Shown: positions 9,707 through 24,554, numbered from the stretch's first letter. The stretch is 64,000 nucleotides of DNA from Astrobacterium formosum (GCA_030848545.1 JAVDCA010000015.1:99423-163422); one strand, 5' to 3'. Made by a program: numbers and translations. Notes: generated by a model from the sequence alone, not told the origin.

Positions 9707-11143
9707 TCACGCCGGTGCGATCGCCGGCGGCAGGAGCGTGTGCCAGTCGGTCGCCTTCTGGTAGGCGTGGCCGATGCGCAATGCCATCGCTTCGTCGTAG
9801 CTGCGGCAGACGATCTGCAGCGACGTCGGCAGGCCGCGGCAGACGCCGTTGGGGACAGCGACGGCGCACATCTCTAGGTAGTTGACGAAGCGCGTCAGGC
9901 GCGACGGCAGCATCGCCTGGTCGACCTCGGCGAGCGGCACCGCCACCATCGGCGTGGTCGGGGTGAGCAGGGCGTCGACGTCGGCGAGAGCCGCGTCCAT
10001 GGCGCGCATCAGCTCCTGGCGCCGCTGCGCCTGGGCGAGATAGTCGCGCGCCGACACTTTTGCTCCGGCGAGGATGCGCTTGCGCACGTCCTCGTCCATG
10101 GGCTCGGTGGCGTCCTCGGCGATGTCGCCGGCGACGAAGTAGGCTTCCGCCTCCATGATCGTCGACATGTTGACGTAGTCGCCGAGTGGCATCGGTAGGA
10201 CGACGTCGACGATTTCGGCGCCGAGACCGGCGAGGACCTTGAGCGCGTGGTCGTAGGCGTCGAGCACGCCGTCTTCGACGATGCTGCGCTCGCCGGCCGG
10301 CAGGCGGGCGAGCCTGAGGCCGCGCACACCGCGTTCAAGCGTCGCCATCACCGGCGTCGGCCGGCCGCGCCGGGTCGCCGGGTCGAGCGGATCGAAGCCC
10401 TGCAGGACCTCGAACAGAAGCGCGGCGTCGACGACCTCGCGGGTCATCGGCCCGGGCGTGTCGAGGGTCGTGCTCAGAGGCAGGATGCCGGCGGCACTGA
10501 TCTGGCCGATGGTCGCTTTCAGCCCGGTGATGCCGCACCACGACGCCGGCATGCGCACCGAGCCGCCGGTGTCTGTGCCGATGGCGCACGGCACCATGCG
10601 GGCTCCGACCGCGACCCCGGAGCCACTGCTCGATCCGCCGGGCGTGCGCGGTACGTCCGCATCCCACGGGTTCCACGGCGTGCCGAGGCGCTGGTTGGTG
10701 CCCCAGCCGCCGAACGCGAACTCGACCGTGTGGGTCTTGCCGAGGACGATCATGCCCGCCGCCATGAGCTTCTTCACGATGGTGGCGGTCGCCTCGGCGC
10801 GGCGCGCGCGCCGGGTCTTGGAGCCGCCGGTGGTGACGCGGCCGGCGATGTCGACCAGATCCTTGACGGCGATCGGGATGCCGTGCAGCGGACCGAGCGA
10901 CCGGCCGCGCCGGATCGCCCGCTCGGCGGCTTCGGCGTCGGCGCGGGCCTCGGTGGCGTAGACCTCGACGAAGGCTTTGAGCTTGGGTTCGCTCGCGTCG
11001 ACGCGGGCGAGGCACGCGTCGACGAGATCGACCGGCGACAGCCGTCCGGCCGCGATCTCGCGCGACAGGGCGTGGACCGGCAGGAGGGTGACGTCGGCCG
11101 CCGCGTCTGCGGCGGCCGAGACGGTACGTGCCGCGATGGTCAT
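9707..11143 (-). CDS. amidase-signature family hydrolase
   Basis: A 478-residue amidase-signature enzyme that hydrolyses a C-N amide bond; the substrate is not deducible. The Ser-cisSer-Lys triad is intact: Lys94 in HGIPIAVKDLVDIAG, Ser171 in RTPGGSSSGSGVAVG and Ser195 in GTDTGGSVRMPASWCG, with the 24-residue Ser-Ser spacing of the family. There is no signal peptide, so it is cytoplasmic. ATG 11143 overlaps the stop of the upstream binding-protein gene (ATGA), implying translational coupling and a shared job such as uptake and hydrolysis of an amide. GatA is unlikely because there is no gatB/gatC and the C-terminus differs. Confidence 0.9.
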   Translation of the reverse strand: MTIAARTVSAAADAAADVTLLPVHALSREIAAGRLSPVDLVDACLARVDASEPKLKAFVEVYATEARADAEAAERAIRRGRSLGPLHGIPIAVKDLVDIAGRVTTGGSKTRRARRAEATATIVKKLMAAGMIVLGKTHTVEFAFGGWGTNQRLGTPWNPWDADVPRTPGGSSSGSGVAVGARMVPCAIGTDTGGSVRMPASWCGITGLKATIGQISAAGILPLSTTLDTPGPMTREVVDAALLFEVLQGFDPLDPATRRGRPTPVMATLERGVRGLRLARLPAGERSIVEDGVLDAYDHALKVLAGLGAEIVDVVLPMPLGDYVNMSTIMEAEAYFVAGDIAEDATEPMDEDVRKRILAGAKVSARDYLAQAQRRQELMRAMDAALADVDALLTPTTPMVAVPLAEVDQAMLPSRLTRFVNYLEMCAVAVPNGVCRGLPTSLQIVCRSYDEAMALRIGHAYQKATDWHTLLPPAIAPA

Positions 11144-12738
11144 TGCTTGGTCACCATGGTGAGGTCGGCGAACCAGGACTGCGGCGACACGAAGCCCTTG
11201 ACGTTCTTGGTCATGGCCCGCGGATTGAGGTCGTGGACAATGTACAGCCACGGCGGATTGTCGACCAGCCGCTCGTGCGCCTTGGCGAGTTCGTCGGCGA
11301 TCACCTTGGGATCGCTCGATTCGGCGAGCGTCGCCAGCGCGGTGTCGAACGTGTCGTCCTTCCACTGCTCGAAATTGAAGCCGTTGGGGGAAAAATTCGC
11401 CGACGAGAAGTAGCGCGCCATGATGCCGACGTCCGAGGACGGCGACGAGATGTTGAGCGCCAGCGAGCCGTGCAGGGTCGGGCTGTCGGGTGTCTGCCGC
11501 GCCGAGTTGAGGAGTACGCCCCATTCCACCACGTCGAACTCGACCTCGACGCCGCAGGCCTCCTTGAGGTTCTGCTGCATCAGTTCGTTCATCGGCATCG
11601 GCAGCATCTGGCCGGAGCCTGAGGTGGAGATCATCACCTTGAACGACAGCGGCTTCTGCGCCGTGAAGCCGGCTTCGGCGAGCAGCGCCTTGCCCTTGGC
11701 GGGATCGAACTTGTAGCGGTTGACCGGTTTGCCGAAGGCCGGATCGTTGGTCTTGAGCCAGCCATAGGCGGGTTCGGCCGTGCCGTTGAGGAACGCCACC
11801 ATGGAGTCGCGGTCGACGCAGTAGTTGAGGCCTTGGCGCACGCGCACGTCCTTAAACGGGCTGTTGGTGGCGCCGATGTTGTAGAACCACGGCCACACGT
11901 GCGGGTAGGAGCCGGTGACGATCTCGAAACCGGCCGCCTTCAGGGCCGGAATGCCTTCGGGCGGCGGCACCTCGATCCAGTCGACCTGGCCGGAGCGCAG
12001 CGCCGCGAGGCGCGAATTGGCTTCCGGAATCGGCAGGAGCTCGATGCTGTCCAGCTTCGGCTTGCGGGCCGGATCCCAGTAGCCGTCGTTGCGCGAGATT
12101 TCGACCATCTGGCGCGGCACCACCTTGGTGATGCGGAACGGACCGGTGCCGGCGGCGCCGATCGAGGCGAGCTTGGTCCAGTCGCCCGCCTTCTGGAACG
12201 AGGTCGGCGAGGTGAACAGGATGTAGACGGCCATGTACGGGAAGTACGACCCCGCCTCCTTGGTGGTGATCGCCACCGTCGCGTCGTCGATCTTCCTGTA
12301 GCTCGCCAACAGCGGCACGCGCGCGCGCGTCATGCCGGCGGCCGGCGCCTCGAACTGCGGGCTGTCGTTCTTGAAATAGCGGTCGAGATTCCAGATCACC
12401 GCGTCGGCGTTAAAATCGGTGCCGTCGTGGAATTTGACGCCGCGGCGGAGATGGAAGATCCACGTCTTCTTGTCGTCCGGCGCCTGCTCGTAACGTTCGG
12501 CGAGACCGGGCTTCAGGTCGGCGAGCTTGTCGTTGGTGGTCAGATCCCACAGCACGAGGCCCTCAAACACCGGATAGCCGAGGAAGCGCATGCCCTCGAA
12601 GCCGTTGTTGGGCATGCCAGTCGGGGTCGGAATGTCCGCCGCCGTCATGGCGATGCGGAGCGTCGCGGCCTGGCTCGCCGCTGGAAGCAGCAGTGCGGCG
12701 ACGGTCACGAGAGCGCATAAGAAGCGACAGGGTTTCAT
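11140..12738 (-). CDS. ABC transporter substrate-binding protein, peptide/nickel/opine class (SBP_bac_5)
   Basis: A 532-residue periplasmic binding protein of the DppA/OppA type. The signal peptide is MKPCRFLCALVTVAALLLPAASQA. Family hallmarks include VFEGLVLWD, KPGLAERYE, WIFHLRRGVKFHDGTDFNADAV and GTGPFRITKVVP. ATG 12738 is preceded by GGAG at seven bases. No permease or ATPase genes are next to it, so it must use a transporter encoded elsewhere. It is coupled by a 4-bp overlap to the downstream amidase, which suggests that the ligand or a product is an amide or peptide. Confidence 0.9.
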   Translation of the reverse strand: MKPCRFLCALVTVAALLLPAASQAATLRIAMTAADIPTPTGMPNNGFEGMRFLGYPVFEGLVLWDLTTNDKLADLKPGLAERYEQAPDDKKTWIFHLRRGVKFHDGTDFNADAVIWNLDRYFKNDSPQFEAPAAGMTRARVPLLASYRKIDDATVAITTKEAGSYFPYMAVYILFTSPTSFQKAGDWTKLASIGAAGTGPFRITKVVPRQMVEISRNDGYWDPARKPKLDSIELLPIPEANSRLAALRSGQVDWIEVPPPEGIPALKAAGFEIVTGSYPHVWPWFYNIGATNSPFKDVRVRQGLNYCVDRDSMVAFLNGTAEPAYGWLKTNDPAFGKPVNRYKFDPAKGKALLAEAGFTAQKPLSFKVMISTSGSGQMLPMPMNELMQQNLKEACGVEVEFDVVEWGVLLNSARQTPDSPTLHGSLALNISSPSSDVGIMARYFSSANFSPNGFNFEQWKDDTFDTALATLAESSDPKVIADELAKAHERLVDNPPWLYIVHDLNPRAMTKNVKGFVSPQSWFADLTMVTKQ

Positions 12739-12940
12739 GGTGTCTCCATTACGCGTGCGGCGACCGGCGAACGAAATCCCCGACCAGTCGGGCCGCGACG
12801 CGGATTCGTCCGTCGGAATATGCCGCGAGGATGAAGGCGGAAGTGCTCCGCCGGCGGCCGACGCCGCACCTCTGGCAAGAAGCACGCCAGCCGCGCCGGC
12901 GCGCGCAGGCTGGCGCCGGTTCGCCGTCATGGCTTCGATC

Positions 12941-12981
12941 GTCATCCTGAGGTGCGAGCGAAAGCGAGCTCCGAAGGACGA
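12941..12981. repeat. dispersed extragenic repeat
   Basis: The sequence begins GTCATCCTGAGGTGCGAGCG and ends AGCTCCGAAGGACG, forming an imperfect palindrome. I recognise this type as widespread between genes in Bradyrhizobium-like genomes. Confidence 0.6.
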
Positions 12982-13248
12982 ACGGGCAAGGAACCGCCCA
13001 CAGGCGGCGCCCGGGCCGTCGCCCTTCGATGCCCGCGCACGCAGCCAAGTGCATGCGGGCTGCGCCTGCTATGGCGCGGGTACCTCAGGGGGGCAGGGAC
13101 AGTGACGAGTGACGATCCATGACGGCCGGTATGACGCGCGATTGAGCACGATGGCGCCAAGACGCGAGCATGCCGATCGGGGATTGCTGCGTCGGCCGCT
13201 CACGCCCCGGCCTTCGGCCACGCATGCGAGGACGGCAGCCGGACGCGA

Positions 13249-13276
13249 AACGGCCGGAGCTTTCGCTCCGGCCGTT
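13249..13276 (-). terminator. probable katG terminator
   Basis: A perfect 12-bp stem (AACGGCCGGAGC with its complement) and a TTTC loop, about 130 bp past the katG stop. On the minus strand the stem ends in TT and continues TCGCG, so the U tract is short. It is the only strong hairpin on this side of katG. Confidence 0.6.
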
Positions 13277-13405
13277 GGATGTTCGTCCCAGGGGACGCGG
13301 GGGATTTGATCTCGCGGGGGCTCGGGATCCGGGGGATTTGATTCGGCGCCCGCGCGCCTGGCGGCATTCTTGTTGCGGACGATCGCAGCGAAATCGGGCC
13401 GAAAA

Positions 13406-15711
<2,306 letters not shown>

Positions 15712-16695
15712 ATGATCACCTTCAGGCAACTGAGATACTTCGTCGCCCTTTCCCGTCACCGGCATTTCGGCCGGGCCGCCGAGGCCTGCACGGTCACCCA
15801 GCCGGCTTTGTCCATGCAGATCCGCGAACTGGAGACGGAGCTCGGCCTCGACCTGGTCGAACGGCGGCCCGGCGAAGTCGTGCTCACCGAAACGGGTGCC
15901 GAGATCGCCAGCCGCGCCGAGGGCGTGCTGTCGGCGACCCGCGATCTGGTCGAATTCGCCCGCTCCCGCGGGCGCGTGTTGGGGGGCCGCCTGCATCTCG
16001 GCGTCATTCCCTCGCTCGCCCCTTACGTTTTGCCGAAGGTCTTGCCGGCGATCCAGCGCCGCTATCCGGATCTCGAGATCGAGCTGCGCGAGACCCAGAC
16101 CCGCCAGCTGGTGAGCGAATTGGCGCAGGGCTCACTCGATCTGGTCATGATGGCGCTGCCGGTCCACGGGGCCGATGTGGAGATCCACGACCTGTTCGAC
16201 GATGCGTTCCTGCTCGCGGTGCCGGCCGGCGATCCGCGCCCGGCGCGGGCACGGGTGTCGGGCGCCGACATCGACCGCGAGCGGCTGATCCTGCTCGAAG
16301 AGGGGCATTGCCTGCGCGACCAGGCGCTCGCCTATTGCTCGGGCGTGGGCGGCTCCGGCCCCATGGGTCTCGGCGCCACCAGCCTCGCCACGGTGATGCA
16401 GATGGTCGCCAACGGCTATGGGGTGACGCTGGTGCCGCAGGTGGCGGTCGAGGTCGAGGTGCGCGACCCGCGCATCAGGCTCCTGCGCTTCGCCGATCCG
16501 GAGCCGGGCCGGAAAATCGGCCTCGTCTGGCGGCGGACGTCGCCGCGCAAGCCGGACTTTCTCGCCCTCGGAGACGTCATGGTCGAGGCTCTGGGGATTG
16601 CGGGCGGCCGTGCCGGGCGCGCGACGCCGCGGTCTTCGAAAGCGGTTCGCGGCGCGGCGTCGCGGTCAAGGGCAGGGCGGCTTTCCAACCGGTGA
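15712..16695 (+). CDS. oxyR: hydrogen peroxide-sensing LysR regulator OxyR
   Basis: A 327-residue LysR protein with the N-terminal HTH (FRQLRYFVALSRHRHFGRAA, TVTQPALSMQIRELE) and the OxyR-specific redox segment EEGHCLRDQALAYCSG. Cys200 and Cys209 are spaced exactly as Cys199 and Cys208 of E. coli OxyR, which form the activating disulfide. The C-terminal 30 residues are an Arg/Ala-rich tail not needed for the fold. It is divergent from katG, its expected target. Confidence 0.95.
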   Translation: MITFRQLRYFVALSRHRHFGRAAEACTVTQPALSMQIRELETELGLDLVERRPGEVVLTETGAEIASRAEGVLSATRDLVEFARSRGRVLGGRLHLGVIPSLAPYVLPKVLPAIQRRYPDLEIELRETQTRQLVSELAQGSLDLVMMALPVHGADVEIHDLFDDAFLLAVPAGDPRPARARVSGADIDRERLILLEEGHCLRDQALAYCSGVGGSGPMGLGATSLATVMQMVANGYGVTLVPQVAVEVEVRDPRIRLLRFADPEPGRKIGLVWRRTSPRKPDFLALGDVMVEALGIAGGRAGRATPRSSKAVRGAASRSRAGRLSNR

Positions 16696-16761
16696 CGGCT
16701 GGCGAACCTGGGTGCGGGGCTCATTGCGCTCCGGAGCGCTGCCGATGGTCGATGATCCAAG

Positions 16762-16786
16762 AAAAAGGGCGGCCCTGAGGCCGCCC
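16762..16786 (-). terminator. intrinsic terminator of pnp
   Basis: An 8-bp perfect GC stem (GGGCGGCC with GGCCGCCC, 16767-16774 and 16779-16786), loop CTGA. On the minus strand it is followed directly by TTTTT (16766-16762), 27 bp past the pnp stop. Confidence 0.88.
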
Positions 16787-16812
16787 CTGGAACGTCATTA
16801 TCGATCGAAGGC

Positions 16813-18975
<2,163 letters not shown>

Positions 18976-19145
18976 TATGGCTTTCTCTCATGGTTCGGTT
19001 GAGCGTGCCGGGCCCCATGCCCGGAACGCACGAAAGTGCCCCAAAGCCATGAGCAAGACGGCGAGACGCTGCCGCCGGCGGGAGGTGTCCCGCATCGTGC
19101 GACAACGTCCGGCGATCCTGCCATGGCCTTCGGGCCTTCTGGTTG

Positions 19146-19265
19146 GCGGGCTTCTTATTGAAAAAAAACAGGCCCGCGACATCCCGGCAGCATCGCTGCC
19201 GGGCGGCTGATCGGCGGAGGAAAATCAACGCTCTCCGCCGCACGGGCGGGACACCTTCGTCCCGC
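19146..19265 (-). promoter_or_regulatory. hairpin cluster in the rpsO-pnp intercistronic RNA
   Basis: Four inverted repeats lie in the 298 bp between rpsO and pnp. They are GCGGGAC/GTCCCGC (19246-19265), CGGCGGAG/CTCCGCCG (19212-19240), a 9-bp CCCGGCAGC/GCTGCCGGG stem with a three-base loop (19183-19203), and GCGGGC/GCCCGC (19146-19177), whose loop contains an A8 tract that reads as U8 in the transcript. In E. coli the pnp leader is cut by RNase III in such a stem and pnp represses itself there; a similar role here is inference. Partial termination after rpsO is also possible. Confidence 0.55.
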
Positions 19266-19273
19266 GCAACAGG

Positions 19274-19543
19274 TCAGCGACGAATGCCGAGCTTCTCGAT
19301 CAGGATCTTGTAGCGTCCTTCGTCGGTGCGCTTGAGATAATCGAGCAGCTGGCGGCGCTGCGACACGAGCTTGAGGAGCCCGCGCCGGGAATGATTGTCC
19401 TTCACGTGCGACTTGAAATGTTCCGTCAAGTTGGTGATGCGCTCGGACAGGATCGCCACCTGCACTTCCGGCGAACCGGTGTCATCGGTCTTGACGGCAT
19501 AGGACTTGATGAGTTCGGCCTTGCGGTCCGCAGTAATCGACAT
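19274..19543 (-). CDS. rpsO: 30S ribosomal protein S15
   Basis: An 89-residue S15, the standard length, which binds 16S rRNA in the platform of the 30S subunit early in assembly. The family sequence is clear: [20 protein letters not shown], then [20 protein letters not shown] and LLDYLKR. It starts three bases after the truB stop, so it is co-transcribed with truB. S15 commonly regulates its own mRNA. Confidence 0.98.
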   Translation of the reverse strand: MSITADRKAELIKSYAVKTDDTGSPEVQVAILSERITNLTEHFKSHVKDNHSRRGLLKLVSQRRQLLDYLKRTDEGRYKILIEKLGIRR

Positions 19544-19546
19544 CGG

Positions 19547-20602
19547 TCAAACACCTTCTGGTCGGCCAGCTCTGCCATGCACGCCGGCGAGGTTGAACAC
19601 GCGCTTGGGGACGATCTCTCCGCGGTCGATCTCGGCGAGGGCGATCAACTGCCCGGACGCCGTCACATGGATCGTTCCGCTGAAGACGGGTGCGTCCCGT
19701 CCACGCATCAGGACGGCTTGGCCCCGCTGGAGCCTTGCCGCATCGGCCCTGCTGACGGCCAGCGCCGGGATGTCGTCCAGCGCGGTCGCAACGGGCATGA
19801 GTGCGTCGGCGAGACTGATCTCACCGGACGCGGCTCTATTGCACAGTTCCTCCAGCTTTTCCAGGTCAATCATATCGTTAACGCCGAATGGGCCGACCCA
19901 GGTGCGGCGTAGCGCGCTGACATGGCCGAAACAGTCGAGCAGCCGACCGATGTCGCGGGCGAGCGAACGCACATAAGTACCCTTGCCGCATTCGGCCACG
20001 AATACCGCATGATCGGGGTCCGGGAATTCGAGCAGTTCGAGCCGGTACACCTCGACCGGACGGGGCTGGAGTTCGACTTCCTCGCCGTCGCGGGCCATGT
20101 CATAGGCCCGCTCGCCGGCGATCTTGATGGCCGAATAGCGGGGCGGCACCTGGGCGATGGTACCCACGAACTGGGGCAGGATCGCCCGCACGGCCTCGGC
20201 GGACGGCCGCGCCTCCGAGGAGGCGATCACCCGGCCCTCGGCGTCGTCGGTGTCGCGCTCTTCGCCCCAGCGCACCGTGAAAGTGTAGGATTTGCGCCCG
20301 TCCATCACGAACGGCACCGTCTTGGTGGCCTCCCCGAGCGCGATGGGCAGGCAGCCGGAGGCGAGCGGATCGAGGGTACCGGCGTGTCCCACCCGCTTGG
20401 CCTTGAACAGGCGCTTGATCACCGCCACCGCGTGGGTCGAGGTCATTCCGATCGGCTTGTCGAGAACGACCCAGCCGTGCACGTCGTGCTTCTCGCGCTT
20501 CTTCTGCCGGTCTCTGCGGCCGGTCGGCGGCGCGGAGGGGGGCGCGAGTTCCGGCATGCCCTCGTCCGGGAGAACGGGTTCGTCGTCGACGATGGCTGTC
20601 AT
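19547..20602 (-). CDS. truB: tRNA pseudouridine-55 synthase TruB
   Basis: A 351-residue enzyme that makes pseudouridine 55 in the T-loop of tRNAs. The catalytic Asp78 lies in [18 protein letters not shown], and other motifs are [13 protein letters not shown] and [19 protein letters not shown] basic, Pro-rich N-terminal extension of about 40 residues precedes the catalytic domain. ATG 20602 overlaps the rbfA stop by four bases. Confidence 0.97.
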   Translation of the reverse strand: MTAIVDDEPVLPDEGMPELAPPSAPPTGRRDRQKKREKHDVHGWVVLDKPIGMTSTHAVAVIKRLFKAKRVGHAGTLDPLASGCLPIALGEATKTVPFVMDGRKSYTFTVRWGEERDTDDAEGRVIASSEARPSAEAVRAILPQFVGTIAQVPPRYSAIKIAGERAYDMARDGEEVELQPRPVEVYRLELLEFPDPDHAVFVAECGKGTYVRSLARDIGRLLDCFGHVSALRRTWVGPFGVNDMIDLEKLEELCNRAASGEISLADALMPVATALDDIPALAVSRADAARLQRGQAVLMRGRDAPVFSGTIHVTASGQLIALAEIDRGEIVPKRVFNLAGVHGRAGRPEGV

Positions 20603-21039
20603 TCGTCTTCGTCTCTGGTTTCGTCGTTGGCGGCTTCGCGCTTGGCATCGAGATCGCGCTGGACCTGCGGCGAACGCAGGAGCTTGTCGATGCGATCGGC
20701 CTCGTCGAAGCGGTCATCGATGCGGAAGCGGATGTCGGGGGCGAATTTCATGTTGACCCGGCGCGCGATCTCGCCGCGCAGGTAGCGCTTGTTGCGCTCG
20801 AGCGCCGCCAGCACTTCCTTCTCGTCGTGGCCGCCGAGCGGCATGATGTAGATGGTCGCCTGACGCAGGTCGGGCGACATCTTCACCTCCGGGACGGTGA
20901 TCAGATGGGTCTCGATGACCGGATCGTGCACGTCGCCGCGCGAGAGAACCTCCGCGACCGCATGACGCACGAGTTCGCCGGTACGCAGGGCGCGTTGCGA
21001 GGGGCCGGAGCCGGACTCGCGGCGTGATCCGCGGGGCAT
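20599..21039 (-). CDS. rbfA: ribosome-binding factor A
   Basis: A 146-residue KH-like 16S rRNA-binding factor needed for late 30S maturation. The family core is visible: [19 protein letters not shown], then a [19 protein letters not shown] strand and [19 protein letters not shown] near the end, with an acidic tail. It is coupled to truB by an ATGA overlap and lies 113 bp after infB, with a 10-bp hairpin in between. Confidence 0.95.
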   Translation of the reverse strand: MPRGSRRESGSGPSQRALRTGELVRHAVAEVLSRGDVHDPVIETHLITVPEVKMSPDLRQATIYIMPLGGHDEKEVLAALERNKRYLRGEIARRVNMKFAPDIRFRIDDRFDEADRIDKLLRSPQVQRDLDAKREAANDETRDEDE

Positions 21040-21065
21040 GGGGGGATGATCCTCGTAACCGGGGC

Positions 21066-21088
21066 GCAGGCGGCGTCACGCCGCCTGC
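21066..21088 (-). repeat. intercistronic hairpin between infB and rbfA
   Basis: A perfect 10-bp stem (GCAGGCGGCG with CGCCGCCTGC) and a three-base loop. No U tract follows on the minus strand, so it is more likely an RNA-stability or processing element than a terminator. A second, smaller hairpin (CTGAGT/ACTCAG, 21140-21156) overlaps the infB stop codon. Confidence 0.6.
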
Positions 21089-21152
21089 CGGCCCATTCGT
21101 TGGTGTTCTGTCGACCGGGTGGGACTGTCGGCGCGAGGCCTGAGTATTGGAC

Positions 21153-23825
21153 TCAGAGCGTGCGCTGCACGGTCTCGACCCGGTAGCACTCGATGACGTC
21201 GCCGACGCGCATGTCCTGGTAGGACTCGAAGGCCATGCCGCATTCCTGGCCGGCCGAGACTTCCTTGGCGTCGTCCTTGAAGCGCTTGAGCTGCGAGAGC
21301 TTGCCTTCGTGAATGACGACGTTGTCGCGGATCAGGCGGACGTTGGCGCCGCGCTCGACGGTCCCGTCGGTGACGCGGCAGCCGGCGACCTTGCCGACCT
21401 TGGAGACGTTGAAGATATCCAGGATCTGCGCGTTGCCCAGCATGGTCTCGCGCAGCGTCGGCGGCAGCAGGCCCGACATGGCCGCCTTCACGTCGTCGAC
21501 GAGGTTGTAGATGATGTTGTAGTAGCGGATCTCGATGCCGGCGCGCTCGGCGGCCTCGCGGGCTTCCTTGTGGGCGCGCACATTGAAGCCGATGACCGGA
21601 CAGTTCGAGGCTTCCGCCAGCGTGACGTCGGATTCCGTGATGGCGCCGACGCCGGCGGAGATGACGCGGGCCGCCACCTCCTCGGTGCCGAGCTTTTCGA
21701 CGGAGCCGATGATGGCTTCCAGCGAGCCCTGCACGTCCGCCTTGATGATCAGCGACAGGTCCTTGCGGCCCGACGTCTTGAGCTGGCTCATCATCTGCTC
21801 GAGCGAGCCGCGCATGCCGCTGGCCCGCGCGGCCTGCTTTTCGCGCTTCTGGCGAGCCCGGTAATTGGTGACCTCGCGGGCGCGCGCCTCGCTGTCGACG
21901 ACGGCGAGGCGGTCGCCGGCTTCCGGCGTGCCGTTGAAACCGAGAATCTCGACCGGTACCGACGGGCCGGCTTCCTCGATGGAGTCGCCGGTGTCGGAGA
22001 CGAGCGCGCGCACACGGCCCCATTCGGCGCCGGCGACGACGATGTCGCTGACGATGAGGGTGCCGCGCTGGACCAGTACGGTGGCGACCGGGCCGCGGCC
22101 GCGATCGAGCTTGGCCTCGATCACCGTGCCTTCGGCGTCGCGGCGCGGATTGGCCTTCAGTTCGAGGATTTCCGCCTGCAGCCCGATGGTCTCGAGCAAC
22201 CTGTCGAGATTGATCTTCTGCTTGGCCGACACCTCGACGTCGAGGACGTCGCCGCCGAGGGATTCGACCTGGACCTCGTGCTGCAGGAGTTCGGTGCGCA
22301 CGCGGTCGGGCTTGGCGTCCGGCTTGTCGATCTTGTTGATGGCGACGATCATCGGCACCTTGGCGGCCTTGGCGTGCTGGATCGCCTCGATGGTCTGCGG
22401 CATGACGCCGTCGTCCGCCGCGACCACCAGGACGACGATGTCGGTGACCTTGGCGCCGCGGGCCCGCATGGCCGTGAAGGCGGCGTGGCCGGGCGTGTCG
22501 ATGAAGGTGATCTTGGCGCCCGAGGGAGCCGTCACCTGGTAGGCGCCGATGTGCTGGGTGATGCCGCCGGCTTCGCCCGCCACCACATTGGCGTGGCGGA
22601 TGGCGTCGAGGAGCGACGTCTTGCCGTGGTCGACATGGCCCATGATGGTCACGACCGCCGGCCGCGCCTCGAGATCGTCCGGATCGTCGACGAGGTCGAA
22701 CAGGCCCTCCTCCACGTCGGACTCGGCGACGCGCTTGACCGTGTGGCCGAGTTCCTCGGCGACCAGTTGGGCCGTATCGGCGTCGACGGTGTCGGTGATC
22801 TTCACCATCTGGCCTTGTTTCATCAGCATGCGGATGACGTCGACCGCCCGCTCCGACATGCGGTTGGCGAGTTCCTGGATGGTGATGACTTCCGGAATGG
22901 TCACTTCACGCACGAGCTTTTCCTTCGGCTCGCTCGAAGCGTGGCCTTTCAGTCGCTGGACGCGCCGACGGAACGAAGCGACCGAACGCTCGCGCTCCTC
23001 GTCGGCGCTGAGCGCGGTGACGACGGTCAGGCGACCACGTTGCTTGGCGGGGCCGGTACGGGTCGGCTTGGGAGCCGGTGCCGGGCGGGGCGGGCCGGAA
23101 CCGCGACGCACCGTCCGGGGCGCCTCGTCTTCCTCGGCCTCGGGCTTGATGTTGCGCAGATTGATCGGCGTCGACGGCGTTGCCGTCGTGGTCGCCGGGC
23201 GGGCCGGTGCCGGCCGGGTCGTCGGTGCCGGACGTGCGGCCGGGGCCGGCTTGGGAGCTGCCGCGGCGGCCTTGCTCTCCTCCTCGCCGAAACGCTTCTT
23301 GGCTTCCTGCTCGGCGCGGCGCTTGGCTTCGTCGTCGTGACGGCGGCGATCCTCTTCCTCGCGCTTGCGTGCCTCGGCGGCCTCGCGCTCGGCCCGCTCA
23401 CGGGCATCTTGTTCGTTGCGCCGCCGAGCGTCCTCCTCGGCGACCTTGCGTTCCTCGGCCTCGCGCACCTTGGCGTCGGCCAGTGCATGGGCGCGCGCGG
23501 AGCGCTCCTCCTCGGTCAGGGTACGCAGGACGACGCCGGATGGCTTGGCGGCCGGTGCTCCCGACGTGGGAGCGCCGCCAGACTTGCCCGGGCGGCGCCC
23601 GGCCTGCACGGTGGTCGGGGCCGGTGCCGACGGCGTGGGGGCGGGCTCTGGCTTGCCCTCGCCGCCGATGCGACGCTTGACCTTCTCGACCACCACCGCC
23701 TTGGTGCGGCCATGACTGAAGCTTTGGCGCACAACGCCCTGCTCGACGCCGGGCCGCTTGAGCGTCAAGGTCTTGGTCGGGGCGACGGACAGTGTCTTTT
23801 CGCCGGGGTTCTTCGTATCAGTCAT
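21153..23825 (-). CDS. infB: translation initiation factor IF-2
   Basis: An 890-residue GTPase that brings fMet-tRNA to the 30S subunit. An N-terminal part (about 1-300) contains an Ala/Pro-rich linker and a highly charged helix rich in Arg/Glu (about 105-185), followed by the IF2-N domain ([20 protein letters not shown]). The G domain starts with GHVDHGKT at 396-403 and has DTPGHAAF and NKIDKPDA; domains II-IV follow. The length is normal for alphaproteobacteria. ATG 23825 overlaps the ylxR stop by four bases. Confidence 0.98.
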   Translation of the reverse strand: MTDTKNPGEKTLSVAPTKTLTLKRPGVEQGVVRQSFSHGRTKAVVVEKVKRRIGGEGKPEPAPTPSAPAPTTVQAGRRPGKSGGAPTSGAPAAKPSGVVLRTLTEEERSARAHALADAKVREAEERKVAEEDARRRNEQDARERAEREAAEARKREEEDRRRHDDEAKRRAEQEAKKRFGEEESKAAAAAPKPAPAARPAPTTRPAPARPATTTATPSTPINLRNIKPEAEEDEAPRTVRRGSGPPRPAPAPKPTRTGPAKQRGRLTVVTALSADEERERSVASFRRRVQRLKGHASSEPKEKLVREVTIPEVITIQELANRMSERAVDVIRMLMKQGQMVKITDTVDADTAQLVAEELGHTVKRVAESDVEEGLFDLVDDPDDLEARPAVVTIMGHVDHGKTSLLDAIRHANVVAGEAGGITQHIGAYQVTAPSGAKITFIDTPGHAAFTAMRARGAKVTDIVVLVVAADDGVMPQTIEAIQHAKAAKVPMIVAINKIDKPDAKPDRVRTELLQHEVQVESLGGDVLDVEVSAKQKINLDRLLETIGLQAEILELKANPRRDAEGTVIEAKLDRGRGPVATVLVQRGTLIVSDIVVAGAEWGRVRALVSDTGDSIEEAGPSVPVEILGFNGTPEAGDRLAVVDSEARAREVTNYRARQKREKQAARASGMRGSLEQMMSQLKTSGRKDLSLIIKADVQGSLEAIIGSVEKLGTEEVAARVISAGVGAITESDVTLAEASNCPVIGFNVRAHKEAREAAERAGIEIRYYNIIYNLVDDVKAAMSGLLPPTLRETMLGNAQILDIFNVSKVGKVAGCRVTDGTVERGANVRLIRDNVVIHEGKLSQLKRFKDDAKEVSAGQECGMAFESYQDMRVGDVIECYRVETVQRTL

Positions 23826-24523
23826 TCCGATCCCAGTGTTGGGGCGTCATGGTGCAGTTGTTCGCGACCGTCATCCCGGTCGCCCGGTTCGCCAGTCCGA
23901 TAACGTTCGAGGGTCCGCTGGCGCGTCAGGAAAGTGTCACTTGCCCGTCCGGCCGTAAGCGCTGCATGTACCACATTTGTGCGGCCCAATGCCAAATCCA
24001 ATTGGGCCGACGAAAGCACGATTTCCGCTGCCGGATCCGAGCCGGCGGCCTCGCCGCGTCGACGCGCCGCGGCGATTTTGCGCCGCCCGTCGGCACCGCC
24101 CTCGGCCGTATGCAGGTAGGCGACGGCGCCGCCGCGGTGTGCGGTTGCCTCCACTTTGACGAACCCGGTCACCACCGCGCCCGCCTTGTGGGCGATCGCC
24201 AGGGCATCCAGCGCCGCCCGTTCCAGCTGGGCCTCGACGAGGTCCGGCAGGTCGGGCGGAACCTTGGCGTCGGCCCGCAAAGCGCGGGAAAACACCTGGC
24301 GCTTGACCGCCTGGACGACCAGCTTGCGTTCCGCACCCACCCAGACACCCCGTCCGGGCAGGCGGCGCTTGATGTCGGCGACCACGGTGCCATCCGGCGC
24401 CAGGACGAACCGGATCATGTCGTCGATCGGGCGCACCTGGCGCGTGACGGCGCACAGCCGTTCCGTCACCCCGGCAGGGCGGGGTCCGGCATCGGTTTCG
24501 TCCGGGTGCGCGTGCGCCAGCAT
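23822..24523 (-). CDS. YlxR/DUF448 RNA-binding protein fused to an L7Ae-like region
   Basis: A 233-residue protein. The first part has the YlxR signature: [19 protein letters not shown], then [12 protein letters not shown]. The following region ([12 protein letters not shown]... [20 protein letters not shown]) resembles the L7Ae-like second domain typical of alphaproteobacterial members. YlxR proteins bind RNA in the nusA-infB operon and have been tied to RNase P and transcription in other bacteria. The start is uncertain: ATG 24523 leaves 31 bases after nusA, whereas ATG 24589 would overlap nusA by 35 bases but has its GGAGG directly abutting. The stop overlaps infB (ATGA). Confidence 0.88.
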   Translation of the reverse strand: MLAHAHPDETDAGPRPAGVTERLCAVTRQVRPIDDMIRFVLAPDGTVVADIKRRLPGRGVWVGAERKLVVQAVKRQVFSRALRADAKVPPDLPDLVEAQLERAALDALAIAHKAGAVVTGFVKVEATAHRGGAVAYLHTAEGGADGRRKIAAARRRGEAAGSDPAAEIVLSSAQLDLALGRTNVVHAALTAGRASDTFLTRQRTLERYRTGEPGDRDDGREQLHHDAPTLGSE

Positions 24524-24554
24524 CGCTTCGTCGATCTCCCCATACCTCTGGGCC

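Larger units (their letters stand above)
12739..13405. other. 667-bp non-coding stretch with dispersed repeats
   Basis: No gene is supported on either strand; the open frames here are short and compositionally like antisense noise. It holds the promoter region of the binding-protein gene, an imperfect dispersed repeat at 12941-12981, and a strong hairpin at 13249-13276 on the katG side. Confidence 0.6.

Noticed and set aside
21147..23903. Very long open frame on the plus strand opposite infB
   Set aside because: It mirrors the infB codon pattern; its translation is Gly/Asp/Val/Leu-rich antisense sequence with no family, and infB is certain.
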